The notes: generated from the letters alone by a model not told the origin. 64,000 bases of DNA from Metridium senile (GCA_949775045.1 OX459107.1:14575679-14639678); one strand, 5' to 3'; positions 29,095-41,392 are shown, counted from the stretch's first letter. Numbers and translations are program-made.

Positions 29095-31347
29095 TCAAAA
29101 TCGCTACACATCACATGATATATAGCTACATACAATCAACACAATCACCCTTTTGGAGACCGACCACTCATATAATCAGTAAAACAGTACACTAGAAACT
29201 AGAGGGTTTCTTGATCTAGTATTTGTATTTATCATTTGTACGTCTGTTTTTGTTATTCTCAAGAGAGACCCTCTAGCCAAATGAGCCTAGTCTTTTGAAT
29301 TTGCCAAGCCAATCAGAAGCGGAGGGTCAGTGTCTGACCCTGGCCTTCTGATTGGTTTAATTCATTGAAGAGCTTTGATTGGACGTAGTTTGACAACTTG
29401 ACGAGATTAAGTTCCAAATATAGCCATAATCGGAGTGTTAATCAAATCAACATAGAAGTGAAATTCTAAGCTCTCACAAACCATTAAATTTACAAACGCT
29501 AAAGCATGTAGAAAATAACCTCAGGTACTCAGGGTAGCAAAAAAAAACATTCTTTTGGAGTTTTTGATAAAGACAACACAGGAACCCCAACCAATTTTCC
29601 CCAAAACCCAAAGATTGCCAGTTTTTGCAGGCTACTATTCTTGATGTTTCAAATATTTTAAGATAAGAATTTGAATGATTCATCAGAGTGAAACTCCTGC
29701 ATAAAGTGCATAATAAATTTCTGATGCATTCTGAATTTCTGACGCATTCTAATATGTATCAAAAATCACATAATCCCATCAGTTTTGCTCAAGTTTTCAA
29801 TCCCATTCCCATTTTCTACTTTTCTTTTATTTGTAAGTCCCAGTCCCAGTGTATCCAATCACATTTTCCCAGTCAAAAATAAGGCCAATCCCAGCTCCCA
29901 TTTTACCCCTTCAGCACCCTCAATAGTAGTAACTTCAACATTGAGTGAATTTTGTTAATAGCATATTATAGGTGGTTTGCAACCATTCCCAGGAGAGCGA
30001 ATTGAACAAAAGTACAACCAGTCACGGTGATAATTTTCTTTTGTCAAGACCACCAGCATGGCTGCCGTTTCTTTTGTTCAATTCACTCTCCTGGGAATGG
30101 TTGCAATCCATCTAGAACATTTTGACTAGTAAAGAACTCAGCATTCTCGGTTTTTGATGTTTTTTAAGACCACAAAAACCACAGGCATCCCAGGCTATTG
30201 ACTTTTATCTTATAAAAATTAGCGACGTTTTCAACTAAAAAAAAATCTTCTTTCCTCTTTTTAAATGCAACTCCGAATATATAAGGGGGGAGGGGGCTTA
30301 TTCACGCAACGCTCCCTTGCGTTGGCCTGTGGAAGACCACGGCCTTTTTGAAGCGGTATTTCGGTTAAATATAAGCAAAATCTAGCGGTAATGCGGGATT
30401 TAGAATTCCTGCGGTATGCGATATTAACGGTTTTTGTTTTTTGTTTGGTACGTATGGATGGTGAAAAAACCGAAAGCGTTTAATGACCTTTGATTTTAAT
30501 TAAATGTTGTGCGGTATTTGCGATATTTTTTTTGCGGTAATGCGGGATCTTTAAATAATTTTTGCGGGATTCAACCCCCCCTCCCCCCCTGAATGCATGT
30601 CCCCCTCGGAAAAGTCGCGTTAAATTTCGAGTGAAGCGAACCTTGTTTCTTTCTAAAAATAATTTTAATGTCAGCATTGGCATTTTAAAATATGTTTCAA
30701 GATCCTTCGACTTCGACTGTGATTCTACTACAACAAGCAATGGATGATTAATATAAACAAAGATTTCTCAATGAAAGCACTCCACAACGATCACGCCATC
30801 ACGAAGCCGGGTCACGCAGGAAGTCCAGGAATAGTATTTCGAGTTGTAGATTCCTGGAACAAAGGATTTCAAAGAATTTAAATTGTATTTAATTTGCAAA
30901 GGGTTTGCTTCATTATGCTGGTATTTTTTCCTGATGTTTTTAGAAATTTAAGTATTTATTTCAGTTTTATATAAAAGATCAGACGTGCTGTCCATTGTGG
31001 CGGCTTTTCGAAGCACGAGCCAATCCACACCATCGCACATGAACAGATCTTTGAATCTCGTACGCTGATTGGTTGAATTCACGCTTTCACGTGCAAGGGA
31101 AGTGAAAAATCATGTACGATGCAGGCTTGGACAACAAGAAATGGTTTATAACTTGTTGGCAAGGTTGTAGTTTATCATTACTAGACGCCTTCACAACTGT
31201 TTGGGCCAGGGCTGGCTAGAGGAGCGACAGTTTAACCTGTCTGCTGCGAAAAGAACTGCTTTGAAGCCTCAGAGATTTTGAGAAAGGCTTTTTTTTCGCG
31301 GTTTATTTACATCGTGACAGCCGTGTAAAAAATTTGACTTCTTCGCT
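29095..31347. other. Intergenic region GINS4 to PPP1R3
   Basis: No coding exon recognised. It contains a palindromic element (29969-30114), a segment at about 30330-30570 repeating GCGGTA/TGCGGGAT words that resemble 42740-43020, and the presumed PPP1R3 promoter and 5' UTR just before 31348. Several short ORFs here have no protein-like features. Confidence 0.5.
29969..30114. mobile_element. Foldback element
   Basis: Ends TAGGTGGTTTGCAACCATTC and the diverged inverse. Inner arm AGGAGAGCGAATTGAACAAA with its inverse TTTGTTCAATTCACTCTCCT. Confidence 0.8.
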
Positions 31348-32028
31348 ATGCCGGCTTCTACCAGTTTAAAACCAAGCTTACTTGGCTCGGCGAAAAGTGA
31401 CTCTTGCATTCAAGAATCAAGGAAGGATAAGCAGGGCTTAAAATATAAGAAAGTCCATTTTGCAGATACATTGGGGCTTTCGTTAGTTTCCGTGTGTGTT
31501 TTTCAAACACCTCGTCCTTGTCATCGAAAAAATGGGATCAGACCTTCTAGCTGCCTGGATGGCAGGATTGATAGAGCAAGACTTCTTAATTTTATCCAAC
31601 CTTTAAGCGGGAAAAAACTCATCGATGCTTTAAAAAGACAGACTGTTTGCCTCGAGAGCATAACCGTGAGAGAATACAGCATTTTAGGACATATAAAAGT
31701 TAATAATTTGGCCTACGAAAAGAGAGTTACTGTACGGTACACTTTGGATAACTGGACTTCATATCGCGAAACGACAGCTCACTATGTGTACGGATCTAGC
31801 ACAGGAGCTATAGATACTTTCAGATTTGAAATGTTTATCCCTGAAGATTTGGAAAAAGACATTAAAATAGAGTTTGCAGTTTGTTATCAAGTGTTAGGAA
31901 GTCAATTCTGGGACAACAACTACGGAGACAACTTCAGGTTAATGTGGTTCGCGTCGCAAAAACTACTGAAAAGCCGGGATGTTTTGGACATTTTCCAAAG
32001 CAGTAAATATGCAGGCTTCTGGATTTAA
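31348..32028 (+). CDS. Protein phosphatase 1 glycogen-targeting subunit (PPP1R3B/C/D type)
   Basis: A single uninterrupted exon of 226 codons. A PP1-docking RVxF-type motif lies at residues 34-38 (KKVHF). A CBM21 glycogen-binding domain spans about 85-215, with VRYTLDNWTSYRETTAHYV, DTFRFEMFIP, IEFAVCYQV and the FWDNNYGDNF motif typical of the family. Such subunits bring PP1 to glycogen particles and thereby activate glycogen synthase and restrain phosphorylase; this is family knowledge. Vertebrate PPP1R3B, C and D coding regions are also uninterrupted. Length is near PPP1R3B-D (about 285-320 residues) but shorter at the N-terminus. The exact orthologue cannot be chosen from sequence alone. 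Confidence 0.93.
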   Translation: MPASTSLKPSLLGSAKSDSCIQESRKDKQGLKYKKVHFADTLGLSLVSVCVFQTPRPCHRKNGIRPSSCLDGRIDRARLLNFIQPLSGKKLIDALKRQTVCLESITVREYSILGHIKVNNLAYEKRVTVRYTLDNWTSYRETTAHYVYGSSTGAIDTFRFEMFIPEDLEKDIKIEFAVCYQVLGSQFWDNNYGDNFRLMWFASQKLLKSRDVLDIFQSSKYAGFWI

Positions 32029-33650
32029 TATAGTAATTTATTAGAACAATCAGAGAAATAAATTTAGTACAATTTAGAAATTTACAATCGTTCAAGATAC
32101 TTGATTTTTGATGCTTGAGCGACACTATAACAATAGAAGGATTAATTTCTAATAAAAGTATATTTTGACAACACTGCTATGACGCAGTCGAAATTCAACA
32201 AAAAAAATAGTATTTCTTTCGATTTTCAAAGAATATTATTTTCCCGGTTTTAGTTTTGGCTCTGTGTAAACAAAACTCCACGTTTCAAATTACTCTCACT
32301 TCAATGTCGTTTCCAAGCGACCACAATCCGAAAATCGTTTATAACACAAATTTTGTATTTAAGGCCCCGGATAACGTGTCAAATGAATTTAATTAACTTT
32401 AAAGATATTATATTTTCTAAGAATTCGAAAAGAAATGTACAGTATTTTGTAACAGAGTTTGATGGTTAGTGCTGTCAGGACTGTAGTATTTATTCAATAA
32501 ATTGTAATATTTGAAAGTTTAGAACCATTAAAATTTACACTAGAAATTTTGGGTCAATTATTCAGTTCGGTGCTTTATTTGTAGAAAACAAAATGGTCCC
32601 TCGGGAAATAATTTTTTTATGAAATATTTGATCTACATAAAGACAGAAGACAAATTTAAGTGGCTCTCGATGATAATACAGTTTTGTGCATAGCCTCAAC
32701 ATCACTTGAAATTTCTGTTTTTTAGATTTGCACATTCTAAAGTGCATCTTTCAAATTCACTATCCTTATTCATAATAATAGCATTTTTTTTCATATACAA
32801 ATAAAATGCTTTCAAGGTAATATCCAACTTAACTTGATCAACGACAACCACAAATTAATTTGATCAACAACAACAAAACTACATTTGACAACAAATTAAA
32901 ATATTTGATTGTAAACATTGCTATAAATTCAACAGAAAATATCCCCATTCAAAACAATATATTGCCACATAAAACTGGCTAAGTTTGAAGTTGAAAAGCT
33001 TTCAACCAGACAATCAAATCTTATAATCCTTACAGAATCTATTCTAATTTAAGAGATGTACTTTGGACCCTAGACAATGTCTTGTCATGCTGTAGTTGAA
33101 GTGTTTACATTTCTTAGCTAGACCCAATGACCCAGAGTAGTCTGTTCTAAATGATTTATAGACAATTATATTCCATAGCACAGTATCCGGTCTAATAGGT
33201 TAAAGTAGATAATAGATTTCCTATTAGATTTTTTTTATATCCCATTTTGTAATGGTCTAATGGATAAATTAGATTTAATATTTTTTATATCCGATTTAAT
33301 AAGCGCAGACACTATGCAGGGGAACATTATTGACATTGAGTTTCATTATCAAGGACAGGCTTTTCATTTCTGTAGTTTTAAATTTGGATTAAATGGCCCT
33401 TAAAGGGCAAATACAGGTTTAAATGGTGTTGATTTAATATCAATCTTTAGCCATTTATTGAACATTACAGTCAAGTCTTGACATTATTGTGGTACAGATG
33501 AATCAATTGCCTTTTTTTGCTTCATTTTTTATTTATAATTTGTAGTCTTGAATGAAGGATGCAGTTTGGATCTGTTCAAGTCTGCTAAAAACAAATGCCA
33601 TATTCTCAATTTCACAGGCATAAATGTCTACTATATCCAAACATTTTATA
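32029..33650. other. 3' flank of PPP1R3 gene, AT-rich
   Basis: Very AT-rich, no coding exons recognised. It probably includes the PPP1R3 3' UTR. A weak inverted/direct repeat of TCTAATGGATAAATTAGATT words is present at 33190-33300. Confidence 0.5.
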
Positions 33651-33656
33651 TATAAT

Positions 33657-33912
33657 TATACACCTATTTTAAAAATCATTGTCGCAAACAAAGCCACAGT
33701 CCACAAGCCTGCAAAGGATGTCGGTATTTCTTCTCTTGTTATCGATATATTCATAGCATATTTTGGTTGTTGGTGTTTGTGTTATATGACCATAACAAGT
33801 TGTTGCAGTGGTAGATATAAATACAAATATTTCTTTAAAAAACGTGCAATAAATCACAAATTAACACACTGTGGCTTTGGATGCGACAATGAGTTTTGAA
33901 ATAAGTGTATAA
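33657..33912. mobile_element. Foldback MITE, TACACCTATTT-ended family, copy 1
   Basis: Ends ATACACCTATTTTAAAAATC and a matching right end (GCGACAATGAGTTTTGAAATAAGTGTAT). The internal inverted pair is centred on GGTTGTTGGTGTTTG. Related copies: 44840-45010, 45655-45782 and 48676-48974. 49976-50256 shares the terminus TACACCTAATTCAAAAA. Confidence 0.8.
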
Positions 33913-34599
33913 ATTTATGGTTAAATTTGATATTGAACTCAAAGTTAAATTCTATAAAAATAAAAACATTTTGTCTCTGTGCAAATTTCTGATAAGAAAA
34001 TGATTGCAACGAAAAAACATATGCAAATATCTTTGCTCAAGTGTATGTTGAAAACATTACTCAAGAAATGTAGACATCAATACTTATAAAAACCAAACCT
34101 ATTTCCTGAATAAATGAGATAAAAAGATATTCTAACCACTTAGATGGAAGTTTGGTTTACAAACCTTCAGGTTATGGGGCTTTTTAATAGAGTATCATAT
34201 TTCCATTGAAAAATATCCTAAGGGTCTTCATAACAAAAAAATACTAATCTTATTAAATTTTCTTGTTTGTAACTATCAGGACTTCCTTCTTACGTTTCAT
34301 TTTCGGTTTGTCAGATCAATCTAGAAACATTTAGTTTCATCATTTATTTTCACTTTATATTAAAACATAAAGTTTTTCACTTATCTGATACTATTATTTT
34401 TTTATTTTGTGAAATGTCATGTTTTTTTGTCTCTGGATAGCCATTTAAAATAATGTGATTATTAGTGATTATTCTTCGCCTTTGCAAAAAAAATTATTTA
34501 TATATAAATTATTTAAATTACTTCAGTACTAGTTGATAAACAAAAGTGGAAATAGACCGAATCGAAATATATGGCATACTTATAAATATAAACAAATAT

Positions 34600-34682
34600 A
34601 TGTTCTTGACTGTCTAGCATCGTGTTCATGTTGGAAAACAATAGTGTTTTCACATGTATACGATGCTGGGCAGTCAAGAAGA
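34600..34682. mobile_element. Short foldback
   Basis: TTCTTGACTGTCTAGCATCG and its inverse (CGATGCTGGGCAGTCAAGAA), with an AACAATAGTGTTTT loop region. About 80 bp. Confidence 0.7.
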
Positions 34683-34743
34683 ATTGCTATTCAAATTGGT
34701 GTATGGGTTTAGAGTCTACTACAACTACAAGTTTTTCAATAGA

Positions 34744-35032
34744 TAAGCGTAGTGTTTACAAGTGTTGGTATTGTGATGCTAATCTGCCAACCATTTTTAC
34801 AATAGATTTTTTAATTTTCTTTGTTCAAATAACAATGGTTGGTTGGCAAAACCATAACAAAATACGACATTGTCCACCTATAGTTGAGCATAGTGTTTAC
34901 AAGTGTTGGTATTGTGATGCTAATCTGCCAACCATTTTAACAATAGATTATTTAATTTTCTTTGTTCTAATAACAATGGTTGGTTGGCAAAACCATAACA
35001 AAATATGTCACTGTATGTCCACCTATTCTTGT
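34744..35032. mobile_element. TTGGTATTGTGATGCTAAT family, copies 4 and 5 in tandem
   Basis: Two head-to-tail copies (34744-34885 and 34886-35032), each with the TGCCAACCATT/AATGGTTGGTTGGCA inverted pair. Confidence 0.8.
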
Positions 35033-35465
35033 GAAGGGAAAATACTGATAAAAACAGAAATACATATTCTAAAAAGTTTATTTAAATAGTGAAATATATA
35101 TATAGCACAAAAGAAAACAATATTATTCTTAGGCTATCAATAATTATTTGCTTTCCTGAATTTGAGATCCCTTTTCAAAACTGTGTATTGTTTTATTCAA
35201 CCTGTTGAACATAGGGTCACCAAGGATAGCCCAAGTCAAATGTGCTTGACCTTTACTTTGGGTGCTAAAACACCAGTAACAACTTGCTGTATGTGTGACT
35301 CTAAACAGGCCCTGCCCAAGTTTGCTTGCATGGTGACCACAAAGCAAACATTTTGCATTAAGTATATTGTATCAATAACATCTACTCAAGCCTCAATTCC
35401 AATTGTTTTGTATTCCTTCCAGTAAACTGTAATACCATCCCTACTTTTGCGCAAAAACTCAGATG

Positions 35466-35888
35466 AAACAATAGGGCCTTTTGTAGCTAGAGGTCACGTG
35501 GCCCCATCTACCTTAAATCCATCAGCTGTGCCAAAATGATGTCCAGAAATGGAAAGAGCATGTCAACATTAGCATGAAGTTGATATTTCAGCTCTTGATC
35601 CTAAATATATAAAAAAATGTCAAAGAACATAAAATGGGATATTTTCTTAGGATTTGTATGGGAAAATAGCACTGCCTTGCTCTCCAGTCATACAAATCCT
35701 TAGAAAATATCCGGTTTTATGTTCTTTACCATTTTTCATGTACATGTATTCAGAATTAAGACCTGAAATGTTTTTGCTAATGTTGACATGCTCTTTCCAT
35801 TTCTGGACATCATGTTGGCACAGCTGATGCTAAGCTAGGTTGGAGACAAGTCATGTGACCTCTAGCTGCAAAAGGCCTATTTGTATTT
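35466..35888. mobile_element. Long foldback element, about 420 bp
   Basis: Ends AGGGCCTTTTGTAGCTAGAG and inverse (CTCTAGCTGCAAAAGGCCT). Inner arms GGACATCATTTTGGCACAGC-type and AACATAAAATGGGATATTTTC with inverses, loop near 35665. It lies downstream of the FAM204A stop, so it may fall in that gene's 3' UTR. Confidence 0.85.
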
Positions 35889-36016
35889 CATCAGCAATAG
35901 AATCACTGTTCTATTTTCCAGTTCATCAAAAGCCTATTCAATATTCCTATAGATTGAAACACTTCATTCCTATATTTGATCTGCTTCTTATCAAGTCTTG
36001 CCATCCTGACATTTTT

Positions 36017-39000
36017 TCACATATTTCCCTTGCTCTCCCACCGTTGTTTTTGCTCAAATCCCCAATGTAGCTTTTTCTTCTTCCTTCTTACTTGTTTTTG
36101 TTCATCTTGTAGTTTTCTTTTCTCAGCAAAGTCTCTAGTCTTCATAGCATGAGCAGCTTTTGACACAAAATCCTTAGTAGCAAGTTTATCACTGAGTGAC
36201 TCTGCAACTTTGAAATCTTGTCTTTCAATGGCTTCATTTATCGCTTCTTCCTTCTAGCAAAAAATAAAATGAGGTTGAATTAGACTACTTGAATTGAATT
36301 ATTTGTCAATATTTATCAATGTTGTGTTTAGATTGAAATCATCCCTAATGTTTTCTTTTGAGTTACTTTGAAAACATTCCCTCTTACATAATTTTATTTT
36401 ATGTCAGAAAGATTTATTTTGGCTCATTAATTCATATCTTTAGTAATTGTGCATTTATTTATATATTTCTTTATTTCTTTATCAATCCATTCATTCATTA
36501 TTCTCTCTCAATTCAATCATATTAAAACATCACAGCTTGATTATGTCTCTCAATCTCTCCAGCTGTCAAAATTCACCAAATGTTTTGCTGTGAAGTAAGT
36601 TGTTGTTGGACATTGAGTTAACCATATGGTGATGATATTAGATTAGATATTATCAAACACTGATGCAGCCTATACTAGTTTACTCACTAGTTTCTATTTT
36701 TTTACGGTGTTGCAAATTTCATTCTATTACCTATCGTTTATATCAAACACTGATGCAGCCTATACTAGTTTACTCACTAGTTTCTATTTTTTTACGGTGT
36801 TGCAAATTTCATTCTATTACCTATCGTTTATATCAAACACCGATGCAGCCTATACTAGTTTACTCACTAGTTTCTATTTTTTTACGGTGTTGCAAATTTC
36901 ATTCTATTACCTATCGTTTATATCAAACACCGATGCAGCCTATACTAGTTTACTCACTAGTTTCTATTTTTTTACGGTGCTGCAAATTTCATTCTATTAC
37001 CTATCGTTTATATCAAACACCGATGCAGCCTATACTAGTTTACTCACTAGTTTCTATTTTTTTTACGGTGTTGCAAATTTCATTCTATTACCTATCGTTT
37101 ATATCAAACACTGATGCAGCTTATACTAGTTTACTCGCTAGTTTCTATTTCTATTTTTTACGGTGTTACAAATTTCATTATATTACCTATCGTTTATATC
37201 AAACACCAATGCAGCCTATACTAGTTTACTCGCTAGTTTCTATTTTTACGGTGTTACAAATTTCATTCTATTACCTATCGTTTATATCAAACACCGACGC
37301 AGCCTATACTATATCCTACTCACTAGTTTCCATTTAGATATTATCATCTTATAGTGATGATATTAGAGTAGATTTTGTATGACAGTTTCTGTGAAAAGTC
37401 CATTACTATGTGCGTGCCTTGCTGTGACTGCGATGTTTCTCAAGGCCTTTTTGCCCTTGACTGTGCTCGTGCTGTGAGCTTAACTTCATAGTCATACAAA
37501 ATATGCTTTATACAGGGTTCGTGCTACTCCTTAAACTCCTTGAAAACTCCTTAGATTTGATTTACGTTTTTAAGGGCACTTGAAAAGCCCTTGAATTTTA
37601 GAAAATCAGCAAAAACTCCTTAAAAACTCCTTAATTCCAGCTAAAGTAGGGTAAAAATTCGAGTATTGCAAATTAAAGTTAAGTAAAAATTCTAGTATTG
37701 TACATCATTTTCGTAAATTCGTAAATTTTCGTATATCAAAGTTGTCGCAAAAAGTGCTTAAAAAATACTTTTTGGTCCTTGAAAACTCCTTGAAAACTCC
37801 TTAGATTTTGTTTACTGACATCAGCACGAACCCTGTTTATACCATTGTTATATACTTACATTTTTTTCACTTGAACTTAGGCTATTTGAAGTTTCTAAAT
37901 TGGATGAGTGTGGGAAATATTGACGCAATTCTTTCCATTTTTCTTCACTTTCTTTTTTACTAAAAAGATACAAAAATTATAAATACACCATATAAATTCT
38001 GCCAAAATTCTTTAAAAACAAAATGCTTACTTGGTTGGCTTTGGAAGTGTTTCTTGATTACTTGTAGGTATTTGTTCTTCTTCAGACTGTTGTTCTGAAA
38101 ATATTAAAATTAAATAAGTTTTTGCTATGTTTAGTGTTTTACTAGGCTGCCAAAATTTTTAACAGCTTTTCTTGCCTTACGTTTTGTTGATATAAAAACA
38201 TTTGTGGTGGTAGCAGCAGCATTTTATGTCATCACAACCACAGGCATACCAAACTGGACATCTGTGATTTTGGGCTTCCTGTGTTATTTAACAGAGTCGT
38301 TTTGAAGATCTGATGGATAACATTCAAATTGCGTTCCTTTTGAAATCTTTTCTTTAGTTAGTAACAAAATATTTTATTGATAATAAAAGATTATGAGATA
38401 AGGAGAAAACCTTACAGAAACCTTCCTTAACTCATAATCTTTTACTATCTAAAAAATAATTTATTTACTAACTAAATTGAAAAGATTTAACATTATCCAT
38501 TGATCTTCGAATGACTCCATTAAATAACACAGGAAGCCTATAACCACAGATGTCTAGTCTGGTATGCCTGTCTTACAACGTTCCCTCCCACAAATTATGG
38601 CTATGCAGGATAATATAATGTATACTTTGTGGGAGTAACACAGCTTTTCCTGTCTGCTCAGGAAACATACATTTCCTTGCATGATAACTAAAGATATTTA
38701 GGGACATAGCATGGTCATGCATTTTGACAAGTACGCACGGATATGGATTTTTGACTTTTGAAATACAAAAACATGGAAAACAATTAAAAAACATTTGAAA
38801 ATTTCCCACCTCAAGTCAACGTGCGTATTTGCGTAATAGACGCTACGCCGTTGATTTTTTTTTGTTATGATTGCCTATAGGCCTTTACCTAATGCAATAG
38901 TTTTCTTGTTTGGCTTTTGCCTCCTCTTTCTTTTATTTTGATGAGATATCTTCAACCGTCTTTCCTTTAATTCTTGGAATTTCTGCCTCACAATCAGAAC

Positions 39001-40295
39001 AAATAGTCAATCAATTTATAATGTAAATTCATAATTATAATGAAGGTGATAATGAGGCCCTGTTAGGGTTTTAGAATTATGGATTATTAGGGGTTTTTAG
39101 AGCAGGGATATGGATTATTGACCCAAAAGTTTAAGGATTATGGATTATTTTTTGCAGCATTTAGGACCAATTGAGGATTTAGGATTACTCGTTTGTAATT
39201 TATTTTTTGTAAATCATTATTTACAATTTAGGATTACCGATTATTTATGAACTTCAATCAGGATTAGTGATTATTCAGACCCCTCCTAACAGGGCCTCGA
39301 TAATGATGTTGGTTGTGATGATTGATGATGATGATAACATTTGGTGGTTTGCGAAGGTGATGATGATGACAGAGATCATGATTATGATGGTTAGTATTAA
39401 ATGATAATAATCATGGTACATGTTATGATGGCGATGGCAATATATGATTATAATCATGATGGTCTGATGATGACAATGAATGATCACGATGATGATGACT
39501 TGATGATTATGATTCATTAGTTTTACATATATTTTATACCTGTCCAATGTTCATATATTCTAGATATTTTATTATTGTTGTGATACCACTTTTATTGTAA
39601 AAAGCATCGAGACTTTTGTGATATGCGTTTTTTGAAGAAATAAATTATTAGAAGGAAATAGGTTATTCATCGTGAAACGTGAAATTAAAAGGATACTTAA
39701 TCAATTGTCTCACGATTAAGGTCATAAATAAATTATTATTATTATTATTATTATTATGATAATATTTATAACAAATAGTCCAGACCATAGTTCCGATAAA
39801 ACCTTCATGAATGCATTCAAGGAACCCCCTCTCTCTTAGAAAAACTTACGAAGCAATATTGCATCAAAACTGTTTTTAAATACCTTCCAGTTCGTTTCAG
39901 AAACACCATCCGGTCTGTCGGTCTGTTGTTGGTCTGTTGGAGCCACTGAACAATACATGGCAACTTTGATTACAGTTCTACATGATTCTGAATAATTTAA
40001 CTACATAATTCCTTATTTAGAATCCCTTTTGCGACTTTTCTTGTCTTTTTAAATGCATTTAACATCACTGCATACAAAATCATTAAGCGTCCGCCATTTT
40101 GTTTTGTTACTTGTTGGGATCCCTGTGTGTTTCTCGTGCCAGTTCGACGCGGCTAGGAATATACAGGGATCCCGCTTTTGCTATTATTACTCGAGGGGCG
40201 TAATCAGATCGATTTTAAAAATGGGCTCATTTCTTTTTGTTTGTTGGTCTCAAATCGACACTGCTCTCTGAGGTGCTACCGCTGGATGTTTTCAT
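36017..40295 (-). CDS. FAM204A: FAM204A homologue
   Basis: Minus-strand exons in coding order: 39945-39884, 38982-38889, 38094-38031, 37959-37860, 36253-36017; phases agree throughout. A tentative first exon at 40295-40280 (MKTSS) makes about 190 residues; human FAM204A has 233. Matching blocks are NWKKFQELKERR (human MWNKFQELHKKH), EEKWKELRQYF (human QWKELTQYF), EAIERQDFKVAESLSDKLAT (human VEEWNIEKAEELSNQLAT) and the tail KKLHWGFEQKQRWESKGNM (human KKLAWGFEAKKRWETKSNM). The protein is highly charged, helical and lysine-rich. Its molecular role is not established. The window version stops two residues earlier than human (after NM). The start exon is the uncertain part. Introns hold a 90-bp satellite and CACAGG- and CAGGGTTC-ended MITEs. 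Confidence 0.88.
36655..37345. repeat. 90-bp tandem array in a FAM204A intron
   Basis: About eight units. The first five start exactly 90 bp apart (36661, 36751, 36841, 36931, 37021), each ATGCAGCCTATACTAGTTTA onward. Because 90 is divisible by three, the array yields long false ORFs in two frames. The unit derives from the foldback repeat seen at 10145-10345 and 63690-63895. Confidence 0.95.
37513..37835. mobile_element. CAGGGTTCGTGC-ended MITE, copy 2
   Basis: Same family as 27139-27441. Flanks read CTTTATAC and GTTTATAC when the terminal C/G is counted as flank, which fits an 8-bp duplication of hAT type with one mismatch. In a FAM204A intron. Confidence 0.85.
38239..38572. mobile_element. 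CACAGG-family foldback element
   Basis: Left CACAGGCATACCAAACTGGA, right AGTCTGGTATGCCTGTC. An inner inverted pair includes GGGCTTCCTGTGTTATTTAA with its inverse. Flanking heptamers are TCACAAC and TTACAAC. In a FAM204A intron. Confidence 0.82.
39054..39298. mobile_element. MITE with GAGGCCCTGTTAG ends
   Basis: Ends GAGGCCCTGTTAGG and inverse (CCTAACAGGGCCTC), both flanked by GATAAT. The interior repeats GGATTATGGATTATT words. In a FAM204A intron. Confidence 0.85.
39299..39530. repeat. GAT-rich microsatellite
   Basis: Imperfect GATGAT/ATGATT tract in a FAM204A intron. Minus-strand ORF translation is His/Ile repeats only. Confidence 0.75.
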
Positions 40296-41392
40296 CGCTG
40301 TCTGTGACTCCGAAATCAACGAAAGTTCGTCTATTTTGGGAACATTTAGGCATTTTCGATTTTAGCCATTAATGGGGCGCGAGATAGCGTCTGCGAAACA
40401 GCGCCAGAAAGCTTGTTCTTAGCTTGGGTTCCAGAGCTCGAGGCTCAAGAGGGGATTGCCGCCGCTCTCTCTCCCCATTGCCCTCTAGAGCCTCTGGAAC
40501 CCAGTTGGAGGGTAGCTTGTTCTAGACCCCCAACCGAATTGTACGATTATATACAGTCATTTGAAAAAACAAAGGAGTATGGGTATAAAGCACTGAAGCA
40601 GTTAGCTGCATATATTATCAACATCTTGAGCTCTCAGCTTATTTCCTTGTTTCTATTAGATTTGCGCTGGCGATTGATTTGGATGACACAAATCCTCTGC
40701 ATGAAAACTGAAGCTGTAGCTATTTACTTGTCGAGATCTCCACGCTCTATACAAGATTAATTTCTTTGCACAGAACGCAATGGCACACATTCATTCATGT
40801 ACTCGCCACATTTCAGCATATTTTATAGCGCGTGCTAAAAATATATTGCTTTAGTGATTTTTACCCATACTCCCGCTTGGGTTAGTCGCGTAGTCGCGGA
40901 GCCGGTCAGCGACAATGTTTTTTCAAATGACTGAATAAAAGTTTCTGATTGGCTCTTGACTCTTGCTCATTCTTATAAATGAAAATACTGGTGCCACGGG
41001 CGGCCGAGTCTCGTTCGCGTTTGTATTCGCCTGTAATCTTCTTGTTATCAACGGTTAGCCTCCTCCGCCAACCTCCTTTAGCAAAAGGAGAAGGCCCTGG
41101 GAACGAGGTTGCTCCTCCGCTTTTATCTCTTTCCATCGGGCTTCCTGTGGTGAAGAGACAAAAAAAAAAACAGCGGGAATTCTACCCTGACAAATATTTC
41201 AACACAGGAATCGCGATCACGTCAACAAAAGAATCCCTATGGACCAGGTCATTTATTACTTTGCTTTGGTACGTCAACGATTGACCTCGTAATATGTGTA
41301 GTCTAGTGGTATTAAAAAGCGACCGTATGTCACTCGTAATTAATCGGTAACTTCTTTTGTTTCTATAGACAAAACCGCGGCAGCACTCATTA

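Noticed and set aside
35144..35347. C-terminal exon of FAM204A in 35144-35347
   Set aside because: Phases do not fit. The expected WGFEQKQRWESKGNM tail reads straight through in the 36017-36253 exon.
36663..37337. 224-codon ORF with repeated YSLVSIFLRCCKFHSITYRLYQT
   Set aside because: Created by a 90-bp tandem repeat whose length is divisible by three. It lies in an intron of FAM204A on the opposite strand, with no sign of codon selection.
40413..40760. 115-codon ORF upstream of the LOXL gene
   Set aside because: Starts within a palindromic repeat, has no recognisable domain and no splice or promoter context.
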